From Mikania micrantha (Eukaryota; Streptophyta; Magnoliopsida; Asterales; Asteraceae): a stretch of 64,000 bases of DNA. The position numbers and the translations under genes are program-made. Numbering within the stretch: the first letter of the stretch is position 1; each line of letters starts with the position of its first letter. Positions 1 to 13,656 of the stretch are shown piece by piece. The notes beneath the pieces are model-generated. The model saw nothing but the letters and a program-made list of their open reading frames with translations, had not been told where the DNA came from and did no database searches. The DNA is taken from assembly GCA_009363875.1 (NCBI GenBank), contig CM018693.1:72772986-72836985 (forward strand), given 5' to 3'.

Positions 1-314
1 GAATCTTCTCTTGAGTAGTTGTCTTGACTTGATGGTTGAAAAGTTCACTTAGAAGGTGATTGAATCTCGCAATCAGATCATCCAAGGACTCGTTTCCCAC
101 GTACATAAAAATTTTGAACTCTTTCTTCAAATCCTTAGACTTAATGCTCTTCAGTGCATCATTCCCTTCATATCTCTGTTGTAAAAGCATCCCATAGTGA
201 TTTGGAAGAAGTGAACAGTCTGACGTGATGAAATATATCAGTAGAAATGGACTGAGACAGGATTGCATAGGCCTTCTTCTCAAAATCATATAACTTTCTT
301 TGAGGCTCAGTCAT
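1..314 (-). pseudogene. Array monomer M0 (partial, N-terminal gag part)
   Basis: Only the gag N-terminal part of this unit lies in the window; the rest is beyond the left edge. It has the type-A start (MTEPQRK without a stop) but the A-type lysine-rich segment is altered to KSKDLKKEF and the DALKS reading is B-like, so it is a mixed or divergent edge copy. Confidence 0.8.
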
Positions 315-1526
315 CCGTGTAACAAGAATAGGTGATCCATCCTCACTGAGTTGAATCTGAAATCCCAATTCTCCCCTTCATCATTCTGAATTAGTAGAGC
401 CTTGTTTGTATTTGAACAGCTGGCATGAGAAGGAGTCTCAATTGGTACTAATCTTCTTTCTGAATTAGCATCAGATGATCTTCGACTCTCAAATGGATTC
501 TGATTTATCATCTTTTTTGGCTTGTTATATTGTCTTGCAAAATGTCCTTTATTACCACAGTTATAGCAAGTAACTGAGGACTTGTCAAAACCAAACTTTG
601 AATCCATGTTCAAGTTGATGTCCTTCCTAGTTCTTCTTAGAAAATTTTGCTCTTCTGACGGCACTTGCAAGAGCCCAAATGGTATCAATCCTTTCCATAT
701 CATTTGGATCAATATGTGATTTATCATCTTCTTTCGCTTGTTAGATTGTCTTTTGCTGTTTTGAACTTCCTATTTGCCCAGCTAACAACCCATCATAAGA
801 ACTAACAAGTATAGACAAGAGACGCAAATGCTCTTTAGCAACCTCTACTGTCACTTCATCAAAATATTCTGTCTTCAAGTTGATGACAGAATGACTATCC
901 TCTAAACGAGAGGTAGAGGTAGGAGCAGACTGACTGAAGTGTGCATGACTTGAAACAAGAGCCTCTTTGGTCTGTGAAAAAAAGCTGTCTTCAAAGGTGG
1001 ATGTGAAGAATTCTTTTGCATTGTAGGAGTTGAGTAATAGATGGAAGGATCTTAAACTTATGACACTCTCTTGGCTTTCCACTTGTTCTCTGTCTCTTGT
1101 TCTTTCTGCTTTTGAATAAAGACACTGATATCCATAGAGGAAAGCATCTCACTCTGCTTTAATACCATAAAAAATGATTCCCACTTTGAAGGTAAAGCAT
1201 CTGCTAGACACTGAATCTTCTGTTGAGTAGTTGTCTTGACTTGATGGTGGAAAACTTCACTTAGAAGGTGATAGAATCTAGCAATCAGATAATCCAAGGA
1301 CTCGTTTCCCACGTACATAAAAATTTTGAACTCTTTCTTCAAAGCCTTAGACTTAATGCTCTTCAGTTCATCATTCCCTTCATATCTCTGTTGTAAAAGC
1401 ATCCCATAGTGATTTGGAAGAAGTGAACAGTCTGAAGTGATGAAATATATCAGTAGAAATGGACTGAGACAGGATTGCATAGGCCTTCTTCTCAAAATCA
1501 TATAACTTTCTTTGAGGCTCAGTCAT
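315..1526 (-). pseudogene. Array monomer M1 (type A, divergent)
   Basis: The knuckle reads CYNCGNKGHFARQY, so the last zinc ligand is Tyr. The segment before it reads NFLRRTRKD where other units have DFVRRTGKD. It has private substitutions elsewhere, as expected for a copy outside the most recently homogenised core. Confidence 0.85.
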
Positions 1527-2738
1527 CCGTGTAACAAGCATAGGTGATCCATCCTCACTGAGTTGAATCTGAAATCCCAGTTCTCCCCTTCATCATTCTG
1601 AATTAGTAGAGCCTTGCTTGTATTTGAAGAGCTGGCATGAAAAGGAGTCTCAATTGGTACTAATCTTCTTTCTCGATTAGCAGCAGATGATCTTTGACTC
1701 TCAAATGGATTCTGATTTTTCATCTTCTTTGGCTTGTTACATTGTCTTGCAAAATGTCCTTTATCACCAAAGTTGTAGCAAGTAACTGAGGACTTGACAA
1801 TACCAAACTTTGAATCCATGTTCAAGTTGATGTCCTTCCCAGTTCTTCTGACAAAATCTTTTGCTCTTCTGACGGCACTTGCAAGAGCCCACATGGTATC
1901 AATCCTTTCCATATCATCTGGATCAATCTGTGATTTATCATCTTCTTTGGCTTGTTACATTGTCTTTTGCTCTTTTGCTCTTCCGATTTGCCCAGCTAAC
2001 AACCCATCATAAGAACTAACAAGTGTAGACAAGAGACCCATATGCTCTTTAGCAACCTCTACTGTCACTTCATCAAAATTTTCTGTGTTCAAGTTGATGA
2101 CAGAATGACTATCCTCTGAACGAGAGGTAGAGGTAGCAGCAGACTGACTGAAGTGTGCATGACTTGAAACAAGAGCCTCTATGGTCTTTGAAAAAAAGCT
2201 CTCTTCAAAGGTGCATGTGAAGAATTCTTTTGCACTGTAGGAGTTGAGTAATAGAAGGAAGGATGTTGAATTTGTGCCACTATCTTGGCTTTCCACTTGT
2301 TCTCTATCTCTTGTTCCTTCTGCTTTTGAATAAAGTCACTGATATCCATAGAGGAAAGCATCTCACTCTGCTTTAATACCATAAAAAATGATTCCCACTT
2401 TGAAGGTAAAGAATCTGCTACACACTGAATCTTCTCTTGAGTAGTTGTCTTGACTTGATGGTTGAAAAGTTCACTTAGAAAGTGATAGAATCTAGCAATC
2501 AGATCATCCAAGGACTCGTTTCCCACGTACATAAAATTTTGAGCTCTTTATTCAAATCCATAAACTTAATGCTCTTCAGTGCATCATTCCCTTCATATCT
2601 CTCTTGTAAAAGCATCCCATAGTGATTTGGAAGAAGTGAACTGTCTGACGTGATGAAATATATCAGTAGAAATGGACTGAGACAGGATTGCATAGGCCTT
2701 TTCTCAAAATCATATAACTTTCTTTAAGGCCCAGTCAT
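1527..2738 (-). pseudogene. Array monomer M2 (type B)
   Basis: Knuckle with Phe in place of the second Cys. It differs from other B units by keeping a 7-T run in the middle (SFFSKTIEAL) and by a one-base deletion near 2535 that adds a frameshift in the N-terminal gag part. Confidence 0.85.
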
Positions 2739-3951
2739 CCGTGTAACAAGAATAGGTGATCCATCCTCACTGAGTTGAATCTGAAATCCCAGTTCTCCCC
2801 TGCATCATTCTGAATTAGTAGAGCCTTGTTTGTATTTGAAGAGCTGGCATGAGAAGGAGTCTCAATTGGTACTAATCTTCTTTCTGAATTAGCAGCAGAT
2901 GATCTTTGACTCTCAAATGGATTCTGATTTATCATCTTCTTTGGCTTGTTACATTGTCTTGCAAAATGTCCTTTATCACCACAGTTGTAGCAAGTAACTG
3001 AGGACTTGTCAAAACCAAACTTTGAATCCATGTTCAAGTTGATGTCCTTCCCAGTTCTTCTGACAAAATCTTTTGCTCTTCTGACGGCACTTGCAAGAGC
3101 CCAAATGGTATCAATCTTTCCATATCATCTGGATCAATATGTGATTTATCATCTTCTTTGGCTTGTTAGATTGTCTTTTGCTGTTTTGCTCTTCCGATTT
3201 GCCCAGCTAACGACCCATCATAAGAACTAACAAGTATAGACAAGAGACGCAAATGCTCTTTAGCAACCTCTACTGTCACTTCATCAAAATTTTTTGTCTT
3301 CAAGTTGATGAGAGAATGACTATCCTCTAAATTAGAGGTAGAGGTAGCAGCAGACTGACTGAAGTGTGCATGACTTGAAACAAGAGCCTCTTTGGTCTGT
3401 GAAAAAAAGCTGTCTTCAAAGGTGGATGTGAAGAATTCTTTTGCGCTGTAGGAGTTGAGTAATAGATGGAAGGATCTTGAACTTGTGCCACTCTCTTGGC
3501 TTTCCACTTGTTCTCTGTCTCTTGTTCCTTCTGCTTTTGAATAAAGTCACTGATATCCATAGAGGAAAGCATCTCACTCTGCTTTAATAACATAAAAAAT
3601 GATTCCCACTTTGAAGGTAAAGCATCTGCTAGACACTGAATCTTCTCTTGAGTAGTTGTCTTGACTTGATGGTGGAAAAGTTCACTTAGAAGGTGATAGA
3701 ATCTAGCAATCAGATCATCCAAGGACTCGTTTCCCACGTACATAAAAATTTTGAACTCTTTCTTCAAAGCCTTAGACTTAATGCTCTTCAGTTCATCATT
3801 CCCTTCATATCTCTGTTGTAAAAGCATCCCATAGTGATTTGGAAGAAGTGAACAGTCTGAAGTGACGAAATATATCAGTAGAAATGGACTGAGACAGGAT
3901 TGCATAGGCCTTCTTCTCAAAATCATATAACTTTCTTTGAGGCTCAGTCAT
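2739..3951 (-). pseudogene. Array monomer M3 (type A)
   Basis: Intact CCHC knuckle. A one-base deletion near 3118 breaks the start of the knuckle reading. It shares private variants (a TAATAACATAAAAAATG stretch near 3585 and GCGCTG near 3444) with M16. Confidence 0.85.
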
Positions 3952-5164
3952 CCGTGTAACAAGCATAGGTGATCCATCCTCACTGAGTTGAATCTGAAAT
4001 CCCAGTTCTCCCCTTCATCATTCTGAATTAGTAGAGCCTTGCTTGTATTTGAAGAGCTGGCATGAGAAGGAGTCTCAACTGGTACTAATCTTCTTTCTCG
4101 ATTAGCAGCAGATGATCTTTGACTCTCAAATGGATTCTGATTTGTCATCTTCTTTGGCTTGTTACATTGTCTTGCAAAATGTCCTTTATCACCAAAGTTG
4201 TAGCAAGTAACTGAGGACTTGTCAAAACCAAACTTTGAATCCATGTTCGAGTTGATGTCCTTCCCAGTTCTTCTGACAAAATCTTTTGGTCTTCTGACGG
4301 CACTTGCAAGTGCCCACATGGTATCAATCCGTTCCATATCATCTGGATGAATCTGTGATTTATCATCTACTTTGGCTTGTTACATTGTCTTTTGTTCTTT
4401 TGCTCTTCCGATTTGCCCAGCTAACAACCCATCATAAGAACTAACATGTGTAGACAAGAGACCCATATGCTCTTTAGCAACCTCTATTGGCACTTCATCA
4501 AAATTTTCTGTGTTCAAGTTGATGACAGAATGACTATCCTCTGAACGAGAGGTAGAGGTAGCAGTAGACTGACTGAAGTGTGCATGACTTGAAACAAGAG
4601 CCTCTTTGGTCTTTGAAAAAAGCTGTCTTCAAAGGTGCATGTGAAGAATTCTTTTGCACTGTAGGAGTTGAGTAATAGATGGAAGGATGTTGAACTTGTG
4701 CCACTATCTTGGCTTTCCACTTGTTCTCTATCTCTTGTTCCTTCTGCTTTTGAATAAAGTCACTGATATCCATAGAGGAAAGCATCTCACTCTGCTTTAA
4801 TACCATAAAAAATGATTCCCACTTTGAAGGTAAAGAATCTGCTACACACTGAATCTTCTCTTGAGTAGTTGTCTTGACTTGATGGTTGAAAAGTTCACTT
4901 AGAAGGTGATAGAATCTAGCAATCAAATCATCCAAGGACTCGTTTCCCACGTACATAAAAATTTTGAACTCTTTATTCAAAGCCTTAAACTTAATGCTCT
5001 TCAGTGCATCATTCCCTTCATATCTCTCTTGTAAAAGCATCCCATAGTGATTTGGAAGAAGTGAACTGTCTGACGTGATGAAATATATCAGTAGAAATGG
5101 ACTGAGACAGGATTGCATAGGCCTTTTTCTCAAAATCATATAACTTTCTTTAAGGCCCAGTCAT
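3952..5164 (-). pseudogene. Array monomer M4 (type B)
   Basis: Phe knuckle, 6-T run, TAA at the gag start. The private reading VRRPKDF before the knuckle is shared only with M17. Confidence 0.87.
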
Positions 5165-6377
5165 CCGTGTAACAAAATAGGTGATCCATCCTCACTGAGT
5201 TGAATCTGAAATCCCAGTTCTCCCCTTCATCATTCTGAATTAGTAGAGCCTTGTTTGTATTTGAAGAGCTGGCATGAGAAGGAGTCTCAATTGGTACTAA
5301 TCTTCTTTCTGAATTAGCAGCAGATGATCTTTGACTCTCAAATGGATTCTGATTTATCATCTTCTTTGGCTTGTTACATTGTCTTGCAAAATGTCCTTTA
5401 TCACCACAGTTGTAGCAAGTAACTGAGGACTTGTCAAAACCAAACTTTGAATCCATGTTCAAGTTGATGTCCTTCCCAGTTCTTCTGACAAAATCTTTTA
5501 CTCTTCTGACGGCACTTGCAAGAGTCCAAATGGTATCAATCCTTTCCATATCATCTGGATCAATATGTGATTTATCATCTTCTTTGGCTTGTTAGATTGT
5601 CTTTTGCTGTTTTGCTCTTCCGATTTGCCCAGCTAACAACCCATCATAAGAACTAACAAGTATAGACAAGAGACGCAAATACTCTTTAGCAACCTCTACT
5701 GTCACTTCATCAAAATTTTCTGTCTTCAAGTTGATGACAGAATGACTATCCTCTGAACGAGAGGTAGAGGTAGCAGTAGACTGACTGAAGTGTGCATGAC
5801 TTGAAACAAGAGACTCTTTGGTCTGTGAAAAAAAGCTGTCTTCAAAGGTGGATGTGAAGAATTCTTTTGCACTGTAGGAGTTGAGTAATAGATGGAAGGA
5901 TCTTGAACTTGTGCCACTCTCTTGGCTTTCCACCTGTTCTCTGTCTCTTGTTCCTTCTACTTTTGAATAAAGTCACTGATATCCATAGAGGAAAGCATCT
6001 CACTCTGCTTTAATACCATAAAAAATGATTCCCACTTTGAAGGTAAGGAATCTGCTACACACTGAATCTTCTCTTGAGTAGTTGTCTTGACTTGATGGTT
6101 GAAAAGTTCACTTAGAAGGTGATAGAATCTTGCAATCAAATCATCCAAGGACTCGTTTCCCACGTACATAAAAATTTTGAACTCTTTATTCAAAGCCTTA
6201 AACTTAATGCTCTTCAGTGCATCATTCCCTTCATATCTCTCTTGTAAAAGCATCCCATAGTGATTTGGAAGAAGTGAACTGTCTGACGTGATGAAATATA
6301 TCAGTAGAAATGGACTGAGACAGGATTGCATAGGCCTTTTTCTCAAAATCATATAACTTTCTTTAAGGCCCAGTCAT
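5165..6377 (-). pseudogene. Array monomer M5 (A/B chimera)
   Basis: The knuckle and middle parts are type A and share private variants with M18 (LASAVRRVKDF, TKESLVSS, a CTACTTTTG stretch near 5956). The N-terminal gag part is type B (RYEGNDALKSIKFK, VADSLPSKW). The switch lies between about 5960 and 6050 with no length change. Confidence 0.85.
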
Positions 6378-7590
6378 CCGTGTAACAAGAATAGGTGATC
6401 CATCCTCACTGAGTTGAATCTGAAATCCCAGTTCTCCCCTTCATCATTCTGAATTAGTAGAGCCTTGTTTGTATTTGAAGAGCTGGCATGAGAAGGAGTC
6501 TCAATTGGTACTAATCTTCTTTCTGAATTAGCAGCAGATGATCTTTGACTCTCAAATGGATTCTGATTTATCATCTTCTTTGGCTTGTTACATTGTCTTG
6601 CAAAATGTCCTTTATCACCACAGTTGTAGCAAGTAACTGAGGACTTGTCAAAACCAAACTTTGAATCCATGTTCAAGTTGATGTCCTTCCCAGTTCTTCT
6701 GACAAAATCTTTTCCTCTTCTGACAGCATTTGCAAGAGCCCACATGGTATCAATCCTTTCCATATCATCTGGATCAATCTGTGATTTATCATCTTTTTTG
6801 GCTTGTTACATTGTCTTTTGCTCTTTTGCTCTTCTGATTTGCCCAGCTAACAACCCATCATAAGAACTAACAAGTGTAGACAAGAGACTCATATGCTGTT
6901 TAGCAACCTCTACTGTCACTTCATCAAAATTTTCTGTCTTCAAGTTGATGACAGAATGACTATCCTCTGAACGAGAGGTAGAGGTAGCAGCAGACTGACT
7001 GAAGTGTGCATGACTTGAAACAAGAGCCTCTTTGGTCTGTGAAAAAAAGCTGTCTTCAAAGGTGGATGTGAAGAATTCTTTTGCACTGTAGGAGTTGAGT
7101 AATAGATGGAAGGATCTTGAACTTGTGCCACTCTCTTGGCTTTCCACTTGCTCTCTGTCTCTTGTTCCTTCTGCTTTTGAATAAAGTCACTGATATCCAT
7201 AGAGGAAAGCATCTCACTCTGCTTTAATACCATCAAAAATGATTCCCACTTTGAAGGTAAAGCATCTGCTAGACACTGAATCTTCTCTTGAGTAGTTGTC
7301 TTGACTGGATGGTGAAAAGTTCACTTAGAAGGTGATAGAATCTAGCAATCAGATCATCCAAGGACTCGTTTCCCACGTACATAAAAATTTTGAACTCTTT
7401 CTTCAAAGCCTTAGACTTAATGCTCTTCAGTTCATCATTCCCTTCATATCTCTGTTGTAAAAGCATCCCATAGTGATTTGGAAGAAGTGAACAGTCTGAA
7501 GTGATGAAATATATCAGTAGAAATGGACTGAGACAGGATTGCATAGGCCTTTTTCTCAAAATCATATAACTTTCTTTGAGGCTCAGTCAT
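6378..7590 (-). pseudogene. Array monomer M6 (type A)
   Basis: Intact knuckle. A one-base deletion near 7313 (GGTG-AAAAG) is shared only with M8, which marks M6-M7 and M8-M9 as copies of one dimer. Confidence 0.87.
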
Positions 7591-8803
7591 CCGTGTAACA
7601 AGCATAGGTGATCCATCCTCACTGAGTTGAATCTGAAATCCCAGTTCTCCCCTTCATCATTCTGAATTAGTAGAGCCTTGTTTGTATTTGAAGAGCTGGC
7701 ATGAGAAGGAGTCTCAATTGGTACTAATCTTCTTTCTGAATTAGCAGCATATGATCTTTGACTCTCAAATGGATTCTGATTTATCATCTTCTTTGGCTTG
7801 TTACATTGTCTTGCAAAATGTCCTTTATCACCAAAGTTGTAGCAAGTAACTGAGGACTTGTCAAAACCAAACTTTGAATCCATGTTCGAGTTGATGTCCT
7901 TCCCAGTTCTTCTGACAAAATCTTTTGCTCTTCTGACGGCACTTGCAAGAGCCCACATGGTATCAATCCTTTCCATATCATCTGGATCAATCTGTGATTT
8001 ATCATCTTCTTTGGCTTGTTACATTGTCTTTTGCTCTTTTGCTCTTCCGATTTGCCCAGCTAACGACCCATCATAAGAACTAACAAGTGTAGACAAGAGA
8101 CCCATATGCTCTTTAGCAACCTCTACTGTCACTTCATCAAAATTTTCTGTGTTCAAGTTGATGACAGAATGACTATCCTCTGAACGAGAGGTAGAGGTAG
8201 CAGTAGACTGACTGAAGTGTGCATGACTTGAAACAAGAGCCTCTTTGGTCTTTGAAAAAAGCTGTCTTCAAAGGTGCATGTGAAGAATTCTTTTGCACTG
8301 TAGGAGTTGAGTAATAGATGGAAGGATGTTGAACTTGTGCCACTATCTTGGCTTTCCACTTGTTCTCTATCTCTTGTTCCTTCTGCTTTTGAATAAAGTC
8401 ACTGATATCCATAGAGGAAAGCATCTCACTCTGCTTTAATACCATAAAAAATGATTCCCACTTTGAAGGTAAGGAATCTGCTACACACTGAATCTTCTCT
8501 TGAGTAGTTGTCTTGACTTGATGGTTGAAAAGTTCACTTAGAAGGTGATAGAATCTTGCAATCAAATCATCCAAGGACTCGTTTCCCACGTACATAAAAA
8601 TTTTGAACTCTTTATTCAAAGCCTTAAACTTAATGCTCTTCAGTGCATCATTCCCTTCATATCTCTCTTGTAAAAGCATCCCATAGTGATTTGGAAGAAG
8701 TGAACTGTCTGACGTGATGAAATATATCAGTAGAAATGGACTGAGACAGGATTGCATAGGCCTTTTTCTCAAAATCATATAACTTTCTTTAAGGCCCAGT
8801 CAT
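7591..8803 (-). pseudogene. Array monomer M7 (type B)
   Basis: Phe knuckle, 6-T run, TAA at the gag start. Unlike M9 and M11 it keeps the Gln codon before SEMLSS. Confidence 0.87.
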
Positions 8804-10016
8804 CCGTGTAACAAGAATAGGTGATCCATCCTCACTGAGTTGAATCTGAAATCCCAGTTCTCCCCTTCATCATTCTGAATTAGTAGAGCCTTGTTTGTAT
8901 TTGAAGAGCTGGCATGAGAAGGAGTCTCAATTGGTACTAATCTTCTTTCTGAATTAGCAGCAGATGATCTTTGACTCTCAAATGGATTCTGATTTATCAT
9001 CTTCTTTGGCTTGTTACATTGTCTTGCAAAATGTCCTTTATCACCACAGTTGTAGCAAGTAACTGAGGACTTGTCAAAACCAAACTTTGAATCCATGTTC
9101 AAGTTGATGTCCTTCCCAGTTCTTCTGACAAAATCTTTTCCTCTTCTGACAGCATTTGCAAGAGCCCACATGGTATCAATCCTTTCCATATCATCTGGAT
9201 CAATCTGTGATTTATCATCTTTTTTGGCTTGTTACATTGTCTTTTGCTCTTTTGCTCTTCTGATTTGCCCAGCTAACAACCCATCATAAGAACTAACAAG
9301 TGTAGACAAGAGACTCATATGCTGTTTAGCAACCTCTACTGTCACTTCATCAAAATTTTCTGTCTTCAAGTTGATGACAGAATGACTATCCTCTGAACGA
9401 GAGGTAGAGGTAGCAGCAGACTGACTGAAGTGTGCATGACTTGAAACAAGAGCCTCTTTGGTCTGTGAAAAAAAGCTGTCTTCAAAGGTGGATGTGAAGA
9501 ATTCTTTTGCACTGTAGGAGTTGAGTAATAGATGGAAGGATCTTGAACTTGTGCCACTCTCTTGGCTTTCCACTTGCTCTCTGTCTCTTGTTCCTTCTGC
9601 TTTTGAATAAAGTCACTGATATCCATAGAGGAAAGCATCTCACTCTGCTTTAATACCATCAAAAATGATTCCCACTTTGAAGGTAAAGCATCTGCTAGAC
9701 ACTGAATCTTCTCTTGAGTAGTTGTCTTGACTGGATGGTGAAAAGTTCACTTAGAAGGTGATAGAATCTAGCAATCAGATCATCCAAGGACTCGTTTCCC
9801 ACGTACATAAAAATTTTGAACTCTTTCTTCAAAGCCTTAGACTTAATGCTCTTCAGTTCATCATTCCCTTCATATCTCTGTTGTAAAAGCATCCCATAGT
9901 GATTTGGAAGAAGTGAACAGTCTGAAGTGATGAAATATATCAGTAGAAATGGACTGAGACAGGATTGCATAGGCCTTCTTCTCAAAATCATATAACTTTC
10001 TTTGAGGCTCAGTCAT
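8804..10016 (-). pseudogene. Array monomer M8 (type A)
   Basis: Nearly identical to M6, including the one-base deletion (near 9739). Confidence 0.87.
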
Positions 10017-11229
10017 CCGTGTAACAAGCATAGGTGATCCATCCTCACTGAGTTGAATCTGAAATCCCAGTTCTCCCCTTCATCATTCTGAATTAGTAGA
10101 GCCTTGTTTGTATTTGAAGAGCTGGCATGAGAAGGAGTCTCAATTGGTACTAATCTTCTTTCTCGATTAGCAGCAGATGATCTTTGACTCTCAAATGGAT
10201 TCTGATTTGTCATCTTCTTTGGCTTGTTACATTGTCTTGCAAAATGTCCTTTATCACCAAAGTTGTAGCAAGTAACTGAGGACTTGTCAAAACCAAACTT
10301 TGAATCCATGTTCGAGTTGATGTCCTTCCCAGTTCTTCTGACAAAATCTTTTGCTCTTCTGACGGCACTTGCAAGAGCCCACATGGTATCAATCCTTTCC
10401 ATATCATCTGGATCAATCTGTGATTTATCATCTTCTTTGGCTTGTTACATTGTCTTTTGCTCTTTTGCTCTTCCGATTTGCCCAGCAAACGACCCATCAT
10501 AAGAACTAACAAGTGTAGACAAGAGACCCATATGCTCTTTAGCAACCTCTACTGTCACTTCATCAAAATTTTCTGTGTTCAAGTTGATGACAGAATGACT
10601 ATCCTCTGAACGAGAGGTAGAGGTAGCAGTAGACTGACTGAAGTGTGCATGACTTGAAACAAGAGCCTCTTTGGTCTTTGAAAAAAGTTGTCTTCAAAGG
10701 TGCATGTGAAGAATTCTTTTGCACTGTAGGAGTTGAGTAATAGATGGAAGGATGTTGAACTTGTGCCACTATCTTGGCTTTCCACTTGTTCTCTATCTCT
10801 TGTTCCTTCTGCTTTTGAATAAAGTCACTGATATCCATAGAGGAAAGCATCTCACTCTACTTTAATACCATAAAAAATGATTCCCACTTTGAAGGTAAGG
10901 AATCTGCTACACACTGAATCTTCTCTTGAGTAGTTGTCTTGACTTGATGGTTGAAAAGTTCACTTAGAAGGTGATAGAATCTTGCAATCAAATCATCCAA
11001 GGACTCGTTTCCCACGTACATAAAAATTTTGAACTCTTTATTCAAAGCCTTAAACTTAATGCTCTTCAGTGCATCATTCCCTTCATATCTCTCTTGTAAA
11101 AGCATCCCATAGTGATTTGGAAGAAGTGAACTGTCTGACGTGATGAAATATATCAGTAGAAATGGACTGAGACAGGATTGCATAGGCCTTTTTCTCAAAA
11201 TCATATAACTTTCTTTAAGGCCCAGTCAT
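10017..11229 (-). pseudogene. Array monomer M9 (type B)
   Basis: Phe knuckle. An extra nonsense codon (Gln to TAG near 10857) precedes SEMLSS and is shared with M11 and M17. Confidence 0.87.
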
Positions 11230-12443
11230 CCGTGTAACAAGAATAGGTGATCCATCCTCACTGAGTTGAATCTGAAATCCCAGTTCTCCCCTTCATCATT
11301 CTGAATTAGTAGAGCCTTGTTTGTATTTGAAGAGCTGGCATGAGAAGGAGTCTCAATTGGTACTAATCTTCTTTCTGAATTAGCAGCAGATGATCTTTGA
11401 CTCTCAAATGGATTCTGATTTATCATCTTCTTTGGCTTGTTACATTGTCTTGCAAAATGTCCTTTATCACCACAGTTGTAGCAAGTAACTGAGGACTTGT
11501 CAAAACCAAACTTTGAATCCATGTTCAAGCTGATGTCCTTCCCAGTTCTTCTGACAAAATCTTTTCCTCTTCTGACAGCATTTGCAAGAGCCCACATGGT
11601 ATCAATCCTTTCCATATCATCTGGATCAATCTGTGATTTATCATCTTTTTTGGCTTGTTACATTGTCTTTTGCTCTTTTGCTCTTCTGATTTGCCCAGCT
11701 AACAACCCATCATAAGAACTAACAAGTGTAGACAAGAGACTCATATGCTGTTTAGCAACCTCTACTGTCACTTCATCAAAATTTTCTGTCTTCAAGTTGA
11801 TGACAGAATGACTATCCTCTGAACGAGAGGTAGAGGTAGCAGCAGACTGACTGAAGTGTGCATGACTTGAAACAAGAGCCTCTTTGGTCTGTGAAAAAAA
11901 GCTGTCTTCAAAGGTGGATGTGAAGAATTCTTTTGCACTGTAGGAGTTGAGTAATAGATGGAAGGATCTTGAACTTGTGCCACTCTCTTGGCTTTCCACT
12001 TGCTCTCTGTCTCTTGTTCCTTCTGCTTTTGAATAAAGTCACTGATATCCATAGAGGAAAGCATCTCACTCTGCTTTAATACCATCAAAAATGATTCCCA
12101 CTTTGAAGGTAAAGCATCTGCTAGACACTGAATCTTCTCTTGAGTAGTTGTCTTGACTGGATGGTGGAAAAGTTCACTTAGAAGGTGATAGAATCTAGCA
12201 ATCAGATCATCCAAGGACTCGTTTCCCACGTACATAAAAATTTTGAACTCTTTCTTCAAAGCCTTAGACTTAATGCTCTTCAGTTCATCATTCCCTTCAT
12301 ATCTCTGTTGTAAAAGCATCCCATAGTGATTTGGAAGAAGTGAACAGTCTGAAGTGATGAAATATATCAGTAGAAATGGACTGAGACAGGATTGCATAGG
12401 CCTTCTTCTCAAAATCATATAACTTTCTTTGAGGCTCAGTCAT
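11230..12443 (-). pseudogene. Array monomer M10 (type A)
   Basis: Intact knuckle. It lacks the deletion of M6 and M8, hence 1,214 bp, and has the longest continuous reading in the array (208 codons, 11792-12418). Confidence 0.87.
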
Positions 12444-13656
12444 CCGTGTAACAAGCATAGGTGATCCATCCTCACTGAGTTGAATCTGAAATCCCAGTTC
12501 TCCCCTTCATCATTCTGAATTAGTAGAGCCTTGTTTGTATTTGAAGAGCTGGCATGAGAAGGAGTCTCAATTGGTACTAATCTTCTTTCTCGATTAGCAG
12601 CAGATGATCTTTGACTCTCAAATGGATTCTGATTTGTCATCTTCTTTGGCTTGTTACATTGTCTTGCAAAATGTCCTTTATCACCAAAGTTGTAGCAAGT
12701 AACTGAGGACTTGTCAAAACCAAACTTTGAATCCATGTTCGAGTTGATGTCCTTCCCAGTTCTTCTGACAAAATCTTTTGCTCTTCTGACGGCACTTGCA
12801 AGAGCCCACATGGTATCAATCCTTTCCATATCATCTGGATCAATCTGTGATTTATCATCTTCTTTGGCTTGTTACATTGTCTTTTGCTCTTTTGCTCTTC
12901 CGATTTGCCCAGCTAACGACCCATCATAAGAACTAACAAGTGTAGACAAGAGACCCATATGCTCTTTAGCAACCTCTACTGTCACTTCATCAAAATTTTC
13001 TGTGTTCAAGTTGATGACAGAATGACTATCCTCTGAACGAGAGGTAGAGGTAGCAGTAGACTGACTGAAGTGTGCATGACTTGAAACAAGAGCCTCTTTG
13101 GTCTTTGAAAAAAGTTGTCTTCAAAGGTGCATGTGAAGAATTCTTTTGCACTGTAGGAGTTGAGTAATAGATGGAAGGATGTTGAACTTGTGCCACTATC
13201 TTGGCTTTCCACTTGTTCTCTATCTCTTGTTCCTTCTGCTTTTGAATAAAGTCACTGATATCCATAGAGGAAAGCATCTCACTCTACTTTAATACCATAA
13301 AAAATGATTCCCACTTTGAAGGTAAGGAATCTGCTACACACTGAATCTTCTCTTGAGTAGTTGTCTTGACTTGATGGTTGAAAAGTTCACTTAGAAGGTG
13401 ATAGAATCTTGCAATCAAATCATCCAAGGACTCGTTTCCCACGTACATAAAAATTTTGAACTCTTTATTCAAAGCCTTAAACTTAATGCTCTTCAGTGCA
13501 TCATTCCCTTCATATCTCTCTTGTAAAAGCATCCCATAGTGATTTGGAAGAAGTGAACTGTCTGACGTGATGAAATATATCAGTAGAAATGGACTGAGAC
13601 AGGATTGCATAGGCCTTTTTCTCAAAATCATATAACTTTCTTTAAGGCCCAGTCAT
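12444..13656 (-). pseudogene. Array monomer M11 (type B)
   Basis: Near-identical to M9, with the same Gln-to-TAG change (near 13284). Confidence 0.87.

Noticed and set aside
7858..8076. Plus-strand 72-codon frames (MSKPNFESMF...) recurring in most array units
   Set aside because: They are antisense to the knuckle and middle part of the gag pseudogene, recur only because the unit recurs, and resemble no protein I know.
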